Source: Leptospira sp. (lineage in GTDB: Bacteria; Spirochaetota; Leptospiria; Leptospirales; Leptospiraceae). Taken from it: a stretch of DNA of 56,572 nt. The stretch is from assembly GCA_016742255.1 (NCBI GenBank), contig JACVCB010000024.1, forward strand, positions 1 through 56,572. Direction: 5' to 3'. How positions within the stretch are numbered: position 1 is the stretch's first letter; each line of letters begins with the position of its first letter. This document shows positions 8,914 through 17,273 of this stretch, one piece after another. A program made the translations under genes and the position numbers. Under the pieces are notes generated by a model. It did no database searches. It was not told where the DNA came from and saw only the letters and a list, made by a program, of their open reading frames with translations.

Positions 8914-9642
8914 GTGGACATCAAGAATATCAATATACCCAAAGTCAATGTAGACACACAAAAAATGATGGGGGCTGTCGATGGCCTTGTGGATAAAATC
9001 CCCCCTCAAGTCCAAGATTTACTCAAAAAAATCGCCATTGCTCTTTTTGTTTTTTTTCTGATTATGGCGATTTACATTGGATGGTCCCATGGATGGGAAA
9101 ATGCCAAACCACAAGGACAACAGTTAGCACAAGATACACGCAGTTTATTCATTATGGAAATCGAAAGGGATTACAATCGTAAACGGAAAGATGTTCGAAT
9201 GTCTGACCCCGAAGATTTAAAATATGAATCCAATCGCCGGATGCAATTTGATTTCCTCAGCGAAAGAGAATCAAATGGATACACTCACGATACAATTCCC
9301 GAAGAACAAGAGTTTTTGGGAAAAGAATATGATTTTAGAAATCGAAAATCAGAAGATACATCTGTGCCTCCCATTTATACTCCGTCAGGTGATGGTTTAA
9401 TCCCATCACCTATTGATGTACAACCGGTATCTCCAAAAGATAATTTGGAACCTTCGCAAGCATCTGATGATGAACTTAGGATGCAAAAAATGTTAACTCG
9501 TGTTTCTGAATTGGAAAAAAAAGTGAAGGAAAAAAACGAAGAGAAAAATTTAGAAACTCTAAAACTGCCTAAACCTACTGAATCAAAAGAAAGTTTTGGA
9601 AAACCAAGAAGTTTAGAACGGATTCCAAAAGACCTCCGATGA
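8914..9642 (+). CDS. Single-pass membrane protein of unknown function
   Basis: The 242-residue protein starts at GTG (8914), four bases after the OmpA-family stop, with GGAAGAG upstream. A short N-terminal cytosolic part is followed by one transmembrane helix (about residues 40-60, IALFVFFLIMAIYIG). The rest is a long charged and Pro/Ser-rich region, with a short coiled coil near residues 185-205 (LTRVSELEKKVKEKNEEK). No named domain is visible. Its place between an OmpA-family protein and a TPR protein suggests a role in an envelope complex, by inference only. Confidence 0.75.
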   Translation: MDIKNINIPKVNVDTQKMMGAVDGLVDKIPPQVQDLLKKIAIALFVFFLIMAIYIGWSHGWENAKPQGQQLAQDTRSLFIMEIERDYNRKRKDVRMSDPEDLKYESNRRMQFDFLSERESNGYTHDTIPEEQEFLGKEYDFRNRKSEDTSVPPIYTPSGDGLIPSPIDVQPVSPKDNLEPSQASDDELRMQKMLTRVSELEKKVKEKNEEKNLETLKLPKPTESKESFGKPRSLERIPKDLR

Positions 9643-10655
9643 ATTGTCTAACCAAATCTTTGTACTGGTTTGAAAAACAATGGTTAGTTTTAACCATTAC
9701 CTTCTTCCTTTTTCCTTTTTGTATGTTTCACCCGATAACAGCTGAATCTCCTGAGATTTTTTTACCTTTCCCTGAAACTTGGAAGGAATCAAATCCAAAT
9801 GTAGAAGAAGGAAATTCGGTACCTTCTGTTGCTAACATCCAAACAAAATCAAAGGATTCTACGACTGTTTCCAATCAAAATGGAAACAGTAATCAAACCC
9901 ACACAAACTCGAGAGAAGTTCTTTTCAATCCTAAAGAACAAGTTTCCATTAACACTTCTTTACCAACATCTGGACCATCTCAAGAAGCCAAGGTCCAAGA
10001 CAAAAAGAAAAAAAAGAAGGAAGTAATCGATCCTTCGAAAGCTTCGTATCAGAAGGGGAAGGCATACCTTTCCAGAGACCAAAAAAAATCGGCTGAACAA
10101 GAATTCGCTGATTCTTATAATAAAGAAGGTGATTCTGCAAAATACTCTCGCACCGAAAACACCAACTTATTTGGATTAGATGGAAAGGATAAAGAGTCTT
10201 CTGGATTAGTTGAAAAACAAGAAGATCCTGATCTCAAAATTAAATCTCAATTTGAGTTAGCAAGATCCTTAGATCGAATTGGAAATCCAGAATCGGAAGA
10301 AAAAGCTTACAAAGAATATCTGAAGTTGGTGACTGAATTTCCAAAACACCCAGAACTTACACCTAGAGCACATTATGCGATGGCGATTTTATTAATTCGT
10401 AAAAAGGAATTTCGATCGGCGGCCCACCAATTGGTGAATGTGATCAAAAACTTCAAAGAGTCTGAAGAATTTTTGCCAGCACATTATTATTTAGGTAAAA
10501 TTTACGAGAGCAGTTGGGATGAAAGAGATTTGGAACGTTCCTTAAAGTATTACCAATTGTATTTAAATGGGATTGAAGGAAAAAATCCGAAACCTGGTTA
10601 TGACTTTCGAAAGGAAACCCGAGAGAGATTACGGGTCCTTGGTTCTTCTATTTAA
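9639..10655 (+). CDS. Exported TPR-type protein
   Basis: The 338-residue protein begins with ATG overlapping the preceding stop (ATGA). A hydrophobic N-terminal signal (residues about 14-35) is followed by a low-complexity Ser/Thr/Asn/Lys-rich linker with a stretch of lysines. A C-terminal half of helical repeats follows: QFELARSLDRIGNPESEEKAYKEYL, then a YAMAILLIRKKEFRSAAHQL repeat and a YYLGKIYESS repeat. These fit tetratricopeptide repeats of the outer-membrane-lipoprotein or YbgF type. It likely works as a scaffold in the periplasm with the two genes upstream. A specific partner cannot be read from the sequence. Confidence 0.78.
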   Translation: MNCLTKSLYWFEKQWLVLTITFFLFPFCMFHPITAESPEIFLPFPETWKESNPNVEEGNSVPSVANIQTKSKDSTTVSNQNGNSNQTHTNSREVLFNPKEQVSINTSLPTSGPSQEAKVQDKKKKKKEVIDPSKASYQKGKAYLSRDQKKSAEQEFADSYNKEGDSAKYSRTENTNLFGLDGKDKESSGLVEKQEDPDLKIKSQFELARSLDRIGNPESEEKAYKEYLKLVTEFPKHPELTPRAHYAMAILLIRKKEFRSAAHQLVNVIKNFKESEEFLPAHYYLGKIYESSWDERDLERSLKYYQLYLNGIEGKNPKPGYDFRKETRERLRVLGSSI

Positions 10656-10682
10656 TTTGAGTTTTATTTAAGAAAGAATTCT

Positions 10683-10711
10683 AAAAACATATTGCCATCA
10701 TGCGATGGCAA
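10683..10711 (-). terminator. Hairpin terminator at the 3' end of cheX
   Basis: TTGCCATC (10692-10699) and GATGGCAA (10704-10711) are perfect 8-base inverted repeats around a 4-base loop. Read on the minus strand, the hairpin contains the cheX stop codon and is followed within a few bases by a short U-run (GTTTTTA). It separates cheX from the convergent TPR gene. Confidence 0.6.
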
Positions 10712-11162
10712 CATTCACTTCGATCCTTCCAAACTTGGAGTATAAGTTGATGGAAAGAGTTGGCTTTTTATTAAATCGAACAGAAGTACTTTGTGTTTCT
10801 TGGATATTTGGTGTTGTGATCTCTACAGATTGACCAGCGGAAGTAAAGATATTCATCGCATTCCCTGTTGTCATGTTGGCAATCTCACCGAGGATGTCTT
10901 TGTATTCGTTTTTAACATCTTCATCTGATAAACCTGGCACAAGTTTGCGAGAAATTTTATAAGCCGCATCATAATTCATACTATAAACGACTTCACCACT
11001 GAAGGATCCAACAACTCCAATCACAATGGCGATTTCGTGGCTTGGAGCTGGGGAATCTTTGATCCCAATTTTTCCACGGATTAGGTCCTGTTGTAAGACA
11101 TCGCGGAATACGATGGTGGCAGCTTCCAGGAAAGGGTTGATGAAGTCGGCTTTGATTTGCAT
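10698..11162 (-). CDS. cheX: CheX-like CheY-P phosphatase / chemotaxis protein
   Basis: The 154-residue protein has the CheC/CheX fold. The paired acidic and asparagine residues expected for dephosphorylating CheY appear in DILGEIANMTTGNAMNIF (E and N about three residues apart). The N terminus (INPFLEAATIVFRDVL) matches CheX helix 1. CheX dephosphorylates CheY-P and is the main signal terminator in spirochaete chemotaxis. The start overlaps the upstream stop by one base (TAATG), so it is translationally coupled to the anchored PpiD-like gene, which is an odd partner. No cheA, cheW or cheY lies in the window. Confidence 0.88.
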   Translation of the reverse strand: MQIKADFINPFLEAATIVFRDVLQQDLIRGKIGIKDSPAPSHEIAIVIGVVGSFSGEVVYSMNYDAAYKISRKLVPGLSDEDVKNEYKDILGEIANMTTGNAMNIFTSAGQSVEITTPNIQETQSTSVRFNKKPTLSINLYSKFGRIEVNVAIA

Positions 11163-12403
11163 TATTCTAAAGAGAGAAGACCTTTTTTCTCTACGTTGTA
11201 TTCTGCTGCTAAGGACTGGTTTATTTCAAGAAAAAAGCTTAGAAGTTGTCTTTGTTTCAAAAAATCTGCTGCTTGGTCTTTGGCTGGTGCTGCTGTGGGT
11301 TGTCCGTAGGTTAAGGCACTAAATTCTACATACACTTGTTTGTCATTGTCAGAAAAAGGTCCAACGACTGTCTTTTTGCTAAATGGATCGTTTGCTAAAG
11401 ATTCCCAAAATTTGCTTGAGTTTGCCAATCTGTAACTGTTCCCACGGTTTGATGTGACCAGTTTTAAATCAGACAAAGAGACTGCCGTCACTGTTTCGAT
11501 GGGTTGGCCTGATTCACTCGCAATTGCATCAAGTGCATTTGGTTCAGAAATTTTTTGACTGATACGGGTTTTCCAGACTTCTGCTTCTTTTCGTTTGCGG
11601 TCAAATTTGAGTTTGGAAAGGAGGAGGGGTTTTCTCACTTCGAAGCTAACAAAATTCCCAGAAGGGTCTTTGGAAAGAGTTCCTTCTTTTTTTTCCTTCT
11701 CATATTCTTTTTGTAATTCAGCGTCAGTGATGTTGATTTTGGACTCAACGGCATTTAGTAAATTGACTTCAGAAATCGCTACCAAACGGAATGATATTTT
11801 GGCACGTTTGGCTTCACTTTCAATCTCCGCTTCGTTTTCTGAAGGAGTGAGAGGTTGGTCTAAAAAGTTAGGAAACAAAGCAAATCCGGTTGCCGAATCA
11901 ATGCGGTAATTCATGGGTGCGGAACGGTAAATTTGTTGGTAAATTTCTGTGAGAGAGCGAGAGTCTTCTTCTCCGTAACCTGCTTGGCTTACTGATTCTT
12001 TGTGGATTTCTCGGGCTTGTTTGGACATTTCCCGTTTGATGCTGATTTCGGAAACTTGGAACCCAACGGCAGATGCAATGTCATTTGCTATGTAAATTTC
12101 ACGCACAGTGGAATACGCACAGGAATTGAGAAGTTCCGGATTTTGGGCAGTTTCCCTTCCGTATTGTTGGTAACGGTAATAACAGTCACGTTTTGCCGCA
12201 TTGAAGTAATCCACAGGGATACTGCGTCCGGCAATTGAGCCAGCTTTTGTGGAATTTTGGCCTGTGATGGCTCCGATGAGGCTTTGTTCTGCATCCCCTG
12301 GTAAAAAAGTGATGATAAGAGTTCCTACCAATACGAATAAAAAGAGAGCAATGATGGTACGATAAATTTTTTCTTTGAGAGTAGAGGGTTCATCTTCGAA
12401 CAT
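11162..12403 (-). CDS. PpiD/SurA-N-like membrane-anchored periplasmic protein
   Basis: The protein of about 413 residues has a short cytosolic N terminus, one transmembrane helix (about residues 16-34) and a large periplasmic part. The segment GSIAGRSIPVDYFNAAKR followed by helical segments resembles the SurA/PpiD N-terminal chaperone domain. I do not see a clear parvulin catalytic domain, so it may be a chaperone without prolyl isomerase activity. The ATG at 12403 is preferred; a TTG at 12454 would add 17 residues. It is coupled to cheX downstream. The family assignment is moderate; the anchored architecture is clear. Confidence 0.68.
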   Translation of the reverse strand: MFEDEPSTLKEKIYRTIIALFLFVLVGTLIITFLPGDAEQSLIGAITGQNSTKAGSIAGRSIPVDYFNAAKRDCYYRYQQYGRETAQNPELLNSCAYSTVREIYIANDIASAVGFQVSEISIKREMSKQAREIHKESVSQAGYGEEDSRSLTEIYQQIYRSAPMNYRIDSATGFALFPNFLDQPLTPSENEAEIESEAKRAKISFRLVAISEVNLLNAVESKINITDAELQKEYEKEKKEGTLSKDPSGNFVSFEVRKPLLLSKLKFDRKRKEAEVWKTRISQKISEPNALDAIASESGQPIETVTAVSLSDLKLVTSNRGNSYRLANSSKFWESLANDPFSKKTVVGPFSDNDKQVYVEFSALTYGQPTAAPAKDQAADFLKQRQLLSFFLEINQSLAAEYNVEKKGLLSLE

Positions 12404-12488
12404 AAAGGAAAGGTTTCCGTTTCTAAAACCCTTGTAAAGAAAAAATGTAATCAAGGGATTTGTACTTTGGCAAGATAATATATGTAGT

Positions 12489-13136
12489 ATGTTGTTTGCC
12501 GCATTCGCAATGATTCTCGTGGGAGTTCTGTGCTTTATTTATGTAGCCTTGTCTCCTGGGAAGTCGAAACAAACAACCTACCAACCTCGAAAACCCCTAA
12601 GCCAAGGGCAATTTCGGATGTCCGAGAGGCCTCAGGTCCCTCCGGAACTTGACGAACGGATCCGAAGAGAACGTACGATTTTGGAAGACCGTCATCTTTC
12701 TATTTCACAAAAGGAAGAACAAACTCCATCAGTCGTCGAAAAATCAGAAGTTCTTCGGCCAAATGATTTAGGAAACCTAGAATCTGAGCCCATTCCAGCT
12801 ACAGAGAGTCTTTTTGCAATTGAAGGTACATTGTACTTGGATCATTCAGGTAAACTGTCGTTTGGTGAGGATTCAATTGATTTGGATGTTATGGAAGATG
12901 GACTCCGAAATTTCAAACGAGTGGGAACTGGGAATTTAAGGGAAGAAAACGGAAAGTTTTTGTTCCACTCAGGCAATGTAACTTATACGTACACACCTGA
13001 AGAACTTGACCAAGTGGTCTTACACAACCAAGGAATTGTTTTTATATTAAAAGAATCAAAGTCTCCTAGGCCTGTCTTTTTTACGAAAGAAATTGATACT
13101 TTTAAAGAGTTTCTAAAGCAAGCAGCCCTCACCTAA
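12489..13136 (+). CDS. N-terminally anchored hypothetical protein, 215 aa
   Basis: One N-terminal transmembrane helix (residues about 2-22, AFAMILVGVLCFIYVAL) is followed by a charged, Pro/Glu-rich linker. From about residue 105 a compact beta-rich domain follows (LFAIEGTLYLDHSGKLSFG through PRPVFFTKEIDTF). The C-terminal part looks like a small PH-like or beta-sandwich domain, but I do not recognise a family. The gene stands alone between a divergent PpiD-like gene and a convergent DUF389 gene. Confidence 0.72.
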   Translation: MLFAAFAMILVGVLCFIYVALSPGKSKQTTYQPRKPLSQGQFRMSERPQVPPELDERIRRERTILEDRHLSISQKEEQTPSVVEKSEVLRPNDLGNLESEPIPATESLFAIEGTLYLDHSGKLSFGEDSIDLDVMEDGLRNFKRVGTGNLREENGKFLFHSGNVTYTYTPEELDQVVLHNQGIVFILKESKSPRPVFFTKEIDTFKEFLKQAALT

Positions 13137-13180
13137 TCCTAGTTACAATTTTTAAGCCAGTTTTTCCATAGTTCCAAATT

Positions 13181-14488
13181 TTACTTCTCAAACTTAAGTC
13201 TTGTAATCAATTCCATTTCTTTTTCCCCGGAACGTAATTGGATGTACGCTTTTAGTTTATCCATTTCTTCTTTTGAAGGGAGTTTTTCCCATTCAGAATC
13301 AAATAGATTTGTGTCCTTGTAAACATTATCATTCATATCAAATTTTTTGGTTTTGGCGAAACTTGCGGTAACCAAATTTGGAAAAAATATTTTTAATTCT
13401 TTTGCAATTTTCTCTGTATTTACATTACCCATGTCCATTTGGTTTTGGTAAATTTCAGAGAGGATTTCGAATTTAAGTTTATCCAGTCCTGTTGTCGAAA
13501 GATCTTGCAGTAACACAAGTTCTGTGCCTTCCAGTGAATAGTATTTTAATTTGTTTTTGAGTTCGTCTTCTTGGGATTGGTCAATTTTGGAACCGAGCAG
13601 GGTGATTTCAATTTTGGATTGATTACCGAATACAATGTTCTTTTCTAAAACCCTTCTTCCGTTTGTAATGATTTCTTTTCGGATGAACTCTTCTGCTTTG
13701 CCTTTAAAAAACGAAGAACGAACAATTTGATAGGCAGTGAAGACCGATGGTATGATCACAATAAAAGAAAAAATAGCTAAATACAGTTTTACTTTGGTTT
13801 CTTTTTCTTTGTACAAACCCCAATCCACTTTTGGGAACTCCATATAACGAACGAAAATGAAGGTTGCGATTGTTATGAAGATAGAATTGATGAGGAATAA
13901 ATAAATGGCTCCAAAAAAATAGTGCCAATTGCCTTGGGAAAGTCCAAATCCAGCAGTACAAAGTGGTGGCATCAGGGCCGTTGCAATAGCAACACCTGCA
14001 ATGGCGGTTCCTTTTTCTTTTCTTGTATTGGCAATGATTCCAGTTGCACCACCAAAAAGAGCAATGAGTGCATCATAGATTGTTGGTGTTGTGCGTGCTA
14101 AGAGTTCCGACTGTGCTTCGCTAATCGGTGATAAGGAAAAATAAATAAAAGAAGTGAAAATGCTAACAATGGTAGCCACAGTCAGTGTTCGTAAAAATCG
14201 TTTTAATTGGTTGAAGTCATTGGTCGCGGCTGCAAATCCAATTCCTACAATGGGTCCCATGAGCGGCGATATGAGCATAGCTCCTATAATGACAGCTGTG
14301 GAATTGACATTGAGGCCAATACTAGCAATGAGAATTGCAAAGATGAGTGTCCAAAGATTGGAACCAACGAGTTCCGCACCTTTTTGGATGGATTCAATTG
14401 TCCCTGGTTTGTCTAAATCGTCTAGGAGGTGGAATCGGGGAGTTAACCATTGGAAAAAAGTGACTATAGGATTTTCTTTGGATGCCAT
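13181..14488 (-). CDS. DUF389 family integral membrane protein
   Basis: The 435-residue protein has a hydrophobic core of about six to seven transmembrane helices in residues 40-270. It carries the characteristic DUF389 segments: NVNSTAVIIGAMLISPLMGP, a Gly/Ala-rich loop with GGATGIIANTRKEKGTAI, and ATALMPPLCTAGFGL. A soluble C-terminal domain of about 160 residues follows. The function of the family is not established. It is monocistronic, with no regulatory gene nearby, and separated from the gabD-gabT-patD operon by about 40 bases in the same direction, so read-through is possible. Confidence 0.88.
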   Translation of the reverse strand: MASKENPIVTFFQWLTPRFHLLDDLDKPGTIESIQKGAELVGSNLWTLIFAILIASIGLNVNSTAVIIGAMLISPLMGPIVGIGFAAATNDFNQLKRFLRTLTVATIVSIFTSFIYFSLSPISEAQSELLARTTPTIYDALIALFGGATGIIANTRKEKGTAIAGVAIATALMPPLCTAGFGLSQGNWHYFFGAIYLFLINSIFITIATFIFVRYMEFPKVDWGLYKEKETKVKLYLAIFSFIVIIPSVFTAYQIVRSSFFKGKAEEFIRKEIITNGRRVLEKNIVFGNQSKIEITLLGSKIDQSQEDELKNKLKYYSLEGTELVLLQDLSTTGLDKLKFEILSEIYQNQMDMGNVNTEKIAKELKIFFPNLVTASFAKTKKFDMNDNVYKDTNLFDSEWEKLPSKEEMDKLKAYIQLRSGEKEMELITRLKFEK

Positions 14489-14530
14489 GACGTATTAGAC
14501 ATCCAAAGAAGGGATCAATGGAAAGAGTTT

Positions 14531-15976
14531 TTAAACCCCTCCTACCATCACATGTTTTGTGATGAGGTAATCACCAACAGATTCAATTGACAGATCTTTA
14601 CCAAATCCTGATTGTTTGAATCCACCATGTGGTGTTTCGGAAGCAAGAGGTAAGTGGTCGTTCACCCAAACCGTTCCAAATTCCAATTGTTTTGCAACTC
14701 GCATAGCACGTGCTACATCTTTTGTCCAAATAGAAGAAGCAAGACCATAATTGACATCATTTGCAAGTTTGATTGCTTCTTCTTCTTTGTCATACGATTG
14801 GATGGTAAGGACTGGTCCAAAAATTTCATTTTGTACAATATCAAAGTTTTGTTTGACATCTGTTACAACCGTTGGCTCAAAAAAGTACCCTTTGTCCAAA
14901 CCTTTGGGAATTCCACCACCTGTTAGGATTTTGGCACCTTGTTTTTTTGCCCTGTCCATAAATCCCATCACACGTTCTCTGTGAATGGCAGAGATGAGTG
15001 GCCCCATTTCTGTTTTATCGTTGAAGGGATCACCCACTTTTACTGCTTTCATAGTTTCCACTACTGCATCGGTGATCTTTTTTTGGAGGGATTTGGGAAC
15101 AATGATCCTTGTGGCAGCAGTACAGTCTTGCCCTGAGTTACAAGTTGCACCAAACGTTGCTTTTGCGGCAAACAAATTGACATCCACATCATCAAACACA
15201 ACAAGTGGTGCCTTACCCCCGAGTTCTAAATGCACTCGTTTTAAAGAATCAGAAGCCGACTTCATGATATTTTTCCCAGTGCCAGTTGATCCTGTAAGAG
15301 ATACCATACGAACAAGAGGATGGTCTACAATGGCTTGGCCTGTGGCATTCCCACCAGTGACAATATTGAAGACACCATCAGGGATCCCTGCTTTTTTGGT
15401 TAACTCAGCTAACATGAGTGTGGTGATCGGGGTGCCAGGAGCTGGTTTTAAGATCAGGGTACAACCAGCGGCAAGGGCTGGTCCAAACTTCCAAACGGCC
15501 ATAAGGAGGGGATAGTTCCACGGAGCAATTTGGCCGACTACACCAACTGGTTCTCTACGTAAAATGGACGTGTAACCAGGTTGGTATTCATTCGCACGGC
15601 TTCCATGAACATCACGAGCAGCAGTTGCAAAAAAACGAATGTTATCAATGGCGAAAGGAATGTCTCCCGCCAAACTTAAGTTTTTGTATGGTTTCCCAGC
15701 ATTGAGGGATTCCCATTTCGCAAATTCTTTTGTTTTTTCTTCCAAAAGGTCTGCCAATTTCCAAATCGCTTTGGAACGTTCACTCGGTGTGAGTCCAGAC
15801 CATCTTCCATCATAAAAGGCTTTGTGTGCTGCCTTAACGGCTTTGTCTACATCGGACACACTTGCATCAATTACAGCCGCTATTTTTTTTCCAGTAGCTG
15901 GGTCTTCGATGTCCATTGGTTTTCCGCCAGTAGAGTTTGCCCACTTCCCATCAATCCAAAGTTTATACTGTTTCAT
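14531..15976 (-). CDS. patD: Gamma-aminobutyraldehyde dehydrogenase (PatD/YdcW-like)
   Basis: The NAD-dependent enzyme oxidises 4-aminobutanal to 4-aminobutyrate. The 481-residue protein is a full-length aldehyde dehydrogenase: the substrate/cofactor segment APWNYPLLMAVWKFGPALAAG, the NAD site VSLTGSTGTGKNI, the catalytic glutamate in LELGGKAP and the nucleophilic cysteine in NSGQDCTAATRI. The Q-D-C-T-A context and the C-terminal HLPLASETPHGGFKQSG segment match E. coli PatD (YdcW) as I remember it, better than betaine aldehyde dehydrogenase. It is the third gene of gabD-gabT-patD, 7 bases after gabT. Other aminoaldehydes are possible substrates. Confidence 0.85.
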   Translation of the reverse strand: MKQYKLWIDGKWANSTGGKPMDIEDPATGKKIAAVIDASVSDVDKAVKAAHKAFYDGRWSGLTPSERSKAIWKLADLLEEKTKEFAKWESLNAGKPYKNLSLAGDIPFAIDNIRFFATAARDVHGSRANEYQPGYTSILRREPVGVVGQIAPWNYPLLMAVWKFGPALAAGCTLILKPAPGTPITTLMLAELTKKAGIPDGVFNIVTGGNATGQAIVDHPLVRMVSLTGSTGTGKNIMKSASDSLKRVHLELGGKAPLVVFDDVDVNLFAAKATFGATCNSGQDCTAATRIIVPKSLQKKITDAVVETMKAVKVGDPFNDKTEMGPLISAIHRERVMGFMDRAKKQGAKILTGGGIPKGLDKGYFFEPTVVTDVKQNFDIVQNEIFGPVLTIQSYDKEEEAIKLANDVNYGLASSIWTKDVARAMRVAKQLEFGTVWVNDHLPLASETPHGGFKQSGFGKDLSIESVGDYLITKHVMVGGV

Positions 15977-15983
15977 ACCTGGG

Positions 15984-17273
15984 TTAGATTTCCTTTAATG
16001 ATTTTGCTATGATGTTTAGACCTTCTTTTACGACTGATTCTTCTGCTGTGATAGGAACTAAAATTCGGATTACGTTTCCGTACACACCACAAGAAAGTAA
16101 AACAAGACCATGTTCTAAGGCTTTTGTTGTTAATTTTTTTGCCATATCAGCAGAAGGTTTATTGGCATCACCATTTTCAACGAGTTCAAAGGCGACCATG
16201 CCACCTAATCCACGTATCTCGCCAATGTTTGTGTTGGATTTTTTGATTTCATTTAGTTCCTTCACTAACATGGATCCCAATTGAGTTGATTTTTCCAAAA
16301 TCCCTTCTTCTTCGATGAGGTCCATCACTGCAATCCCCGCAGCACAAGCGACTGGGTTTCCGGCATAGGTTCCGCCAAGCCCACCTGGTTCTACAGAATC
16401 CATAATGGATGTTTTTCCAATCACTGCGGAAAGTGGCATCCCAGCTGCAAGGGATTTTGCGGTTGTGATGAGGTCTGGTTTGACACCCGAATGTTCGATG
16501 GCAAAAAGTTTCCCTGTCCTTGCAAATCCTGACTGCACCTCATCGGCAATGAGTAAAATTCCATGTTCATCACAAATGGCCCTTAATTTCTTTAAAAAAC
16601 TAGGAGAAGCAATGTAGAATCCACCTTCACCTTGCACTGGTTCAATGGCGATTGCTGCCACTCGGGATGGGTCAATGTCTGCTTTGAATAAATTGTTTAG
16701 GGCTTTGATGGAATCGTCTTCAGTGACACCATGGTATTCCATGGGAAATGGAATGTGGTACACATCACTCGAGAAAGGTCCGAATCCTTTTTTGTAAGGA
16801 ACCACCTTTCCTGTTAAGGCAAGAGCCATCATCGTTCTACCATGGAATCCACCTAAAAAACTGATGATCCCTGGTCTTCCTGTGGCAGCTCTTGCAATTT
16901 TCACTGCATTTTCCAATGCTTCGGCACCAGATGAAAACAAAATGGTTTTGGCTTCTCCATCAATTGGAGCTTTGGCATTTAGTTTTTCTGCGAGAACAAT
17001 GTATGGTTCGTATGGCATGATTTGAAATGCAGTGTGGAGAACCTGGTCCACTTGTTTGTGGATGGCAGCCACCACTTTTGGATGGCAATGTCCTGTGTTT
17101 TGAACACCGATCCCACCACCAAAATCAATGAATCGTTTCCCTTCAATATCCCAAATTTCTGCATTTTTTGCTTTCTCAGCAAACACAGGGTAGGCGGTAG
17201 TCACTCCACGTGGAATGTTTTTTAATCTTCTTTCCCATAGAGTTTTGTTTGTTTGTTTTTGATTGCCCGTCAT
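15984..17273 (-). CDS. gabT: 4-aminobutyrate aminotransferase (GabT)
   Basis: The PLP enzyme transfers the amino group of GABA to 2-oxoglutarate, giving succinic semialdehyde. The 429-residue protein has class III aminotransferase signatures: GAEALENAVKIARAATGR, HGRTMMALALTGK, the cofactor aspartate in LLIADEVQSGFARTG and the PLP lysine in LITTAKSLAAGMPLSAV. It is colinear with E. coli GabT. Its ATG overlaps the gabD stop (ATGA). The window has no separate putrescine aminotransferase, so this enzyme may also transaminate putrescine, but that is an inference. Confidence 0.9.
   Translation of the reverse strand: MTGNQKQTNKTLWERRLKNIPRGVTTAYPVFAEKAKNAEIWDIEGKRFIDFGGGIGVQNTGHCHPKVVAAIHKQVDQVLHTAFQIMPYEPYIVLAEKLNAKAPIDGEAKTILFSSGAEALENAVKIARAATGRPGIISFLGGFHGRTMMALALTGKVVPYKKGFGPFSSDVYHIPFPMEYHGVTEDDSIKALNNLFKADIDPSRVAAIAIEPVQGEGGFYIASPSFLKKLRAICDEHGILLIADEVQSGFARTGKLFAIEHSGVKPDLITTAKSLAAGMPLSAVIGKTSIMDSVEPGGLGGTYAGNPVACAAGIAVMDLIEEEGILEKSTQLGSMLVKELNEIKKSNTNIGEIRGLGGMVAFELVENGDANKPSADMAKKLTTKALEHGLVLLSCGVYGNVIRILVPITAEESVVKEGLNIIAKSLKEI

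Noticed and set aside
14985..15515. A 176-residue frame opposite the PatD gene
   Set aside because: It mirrors the third positions of a well-conserved aldehyde dehydrogenase, has no ribosome binding site and no recognisable domain. It is an antisense shadow.
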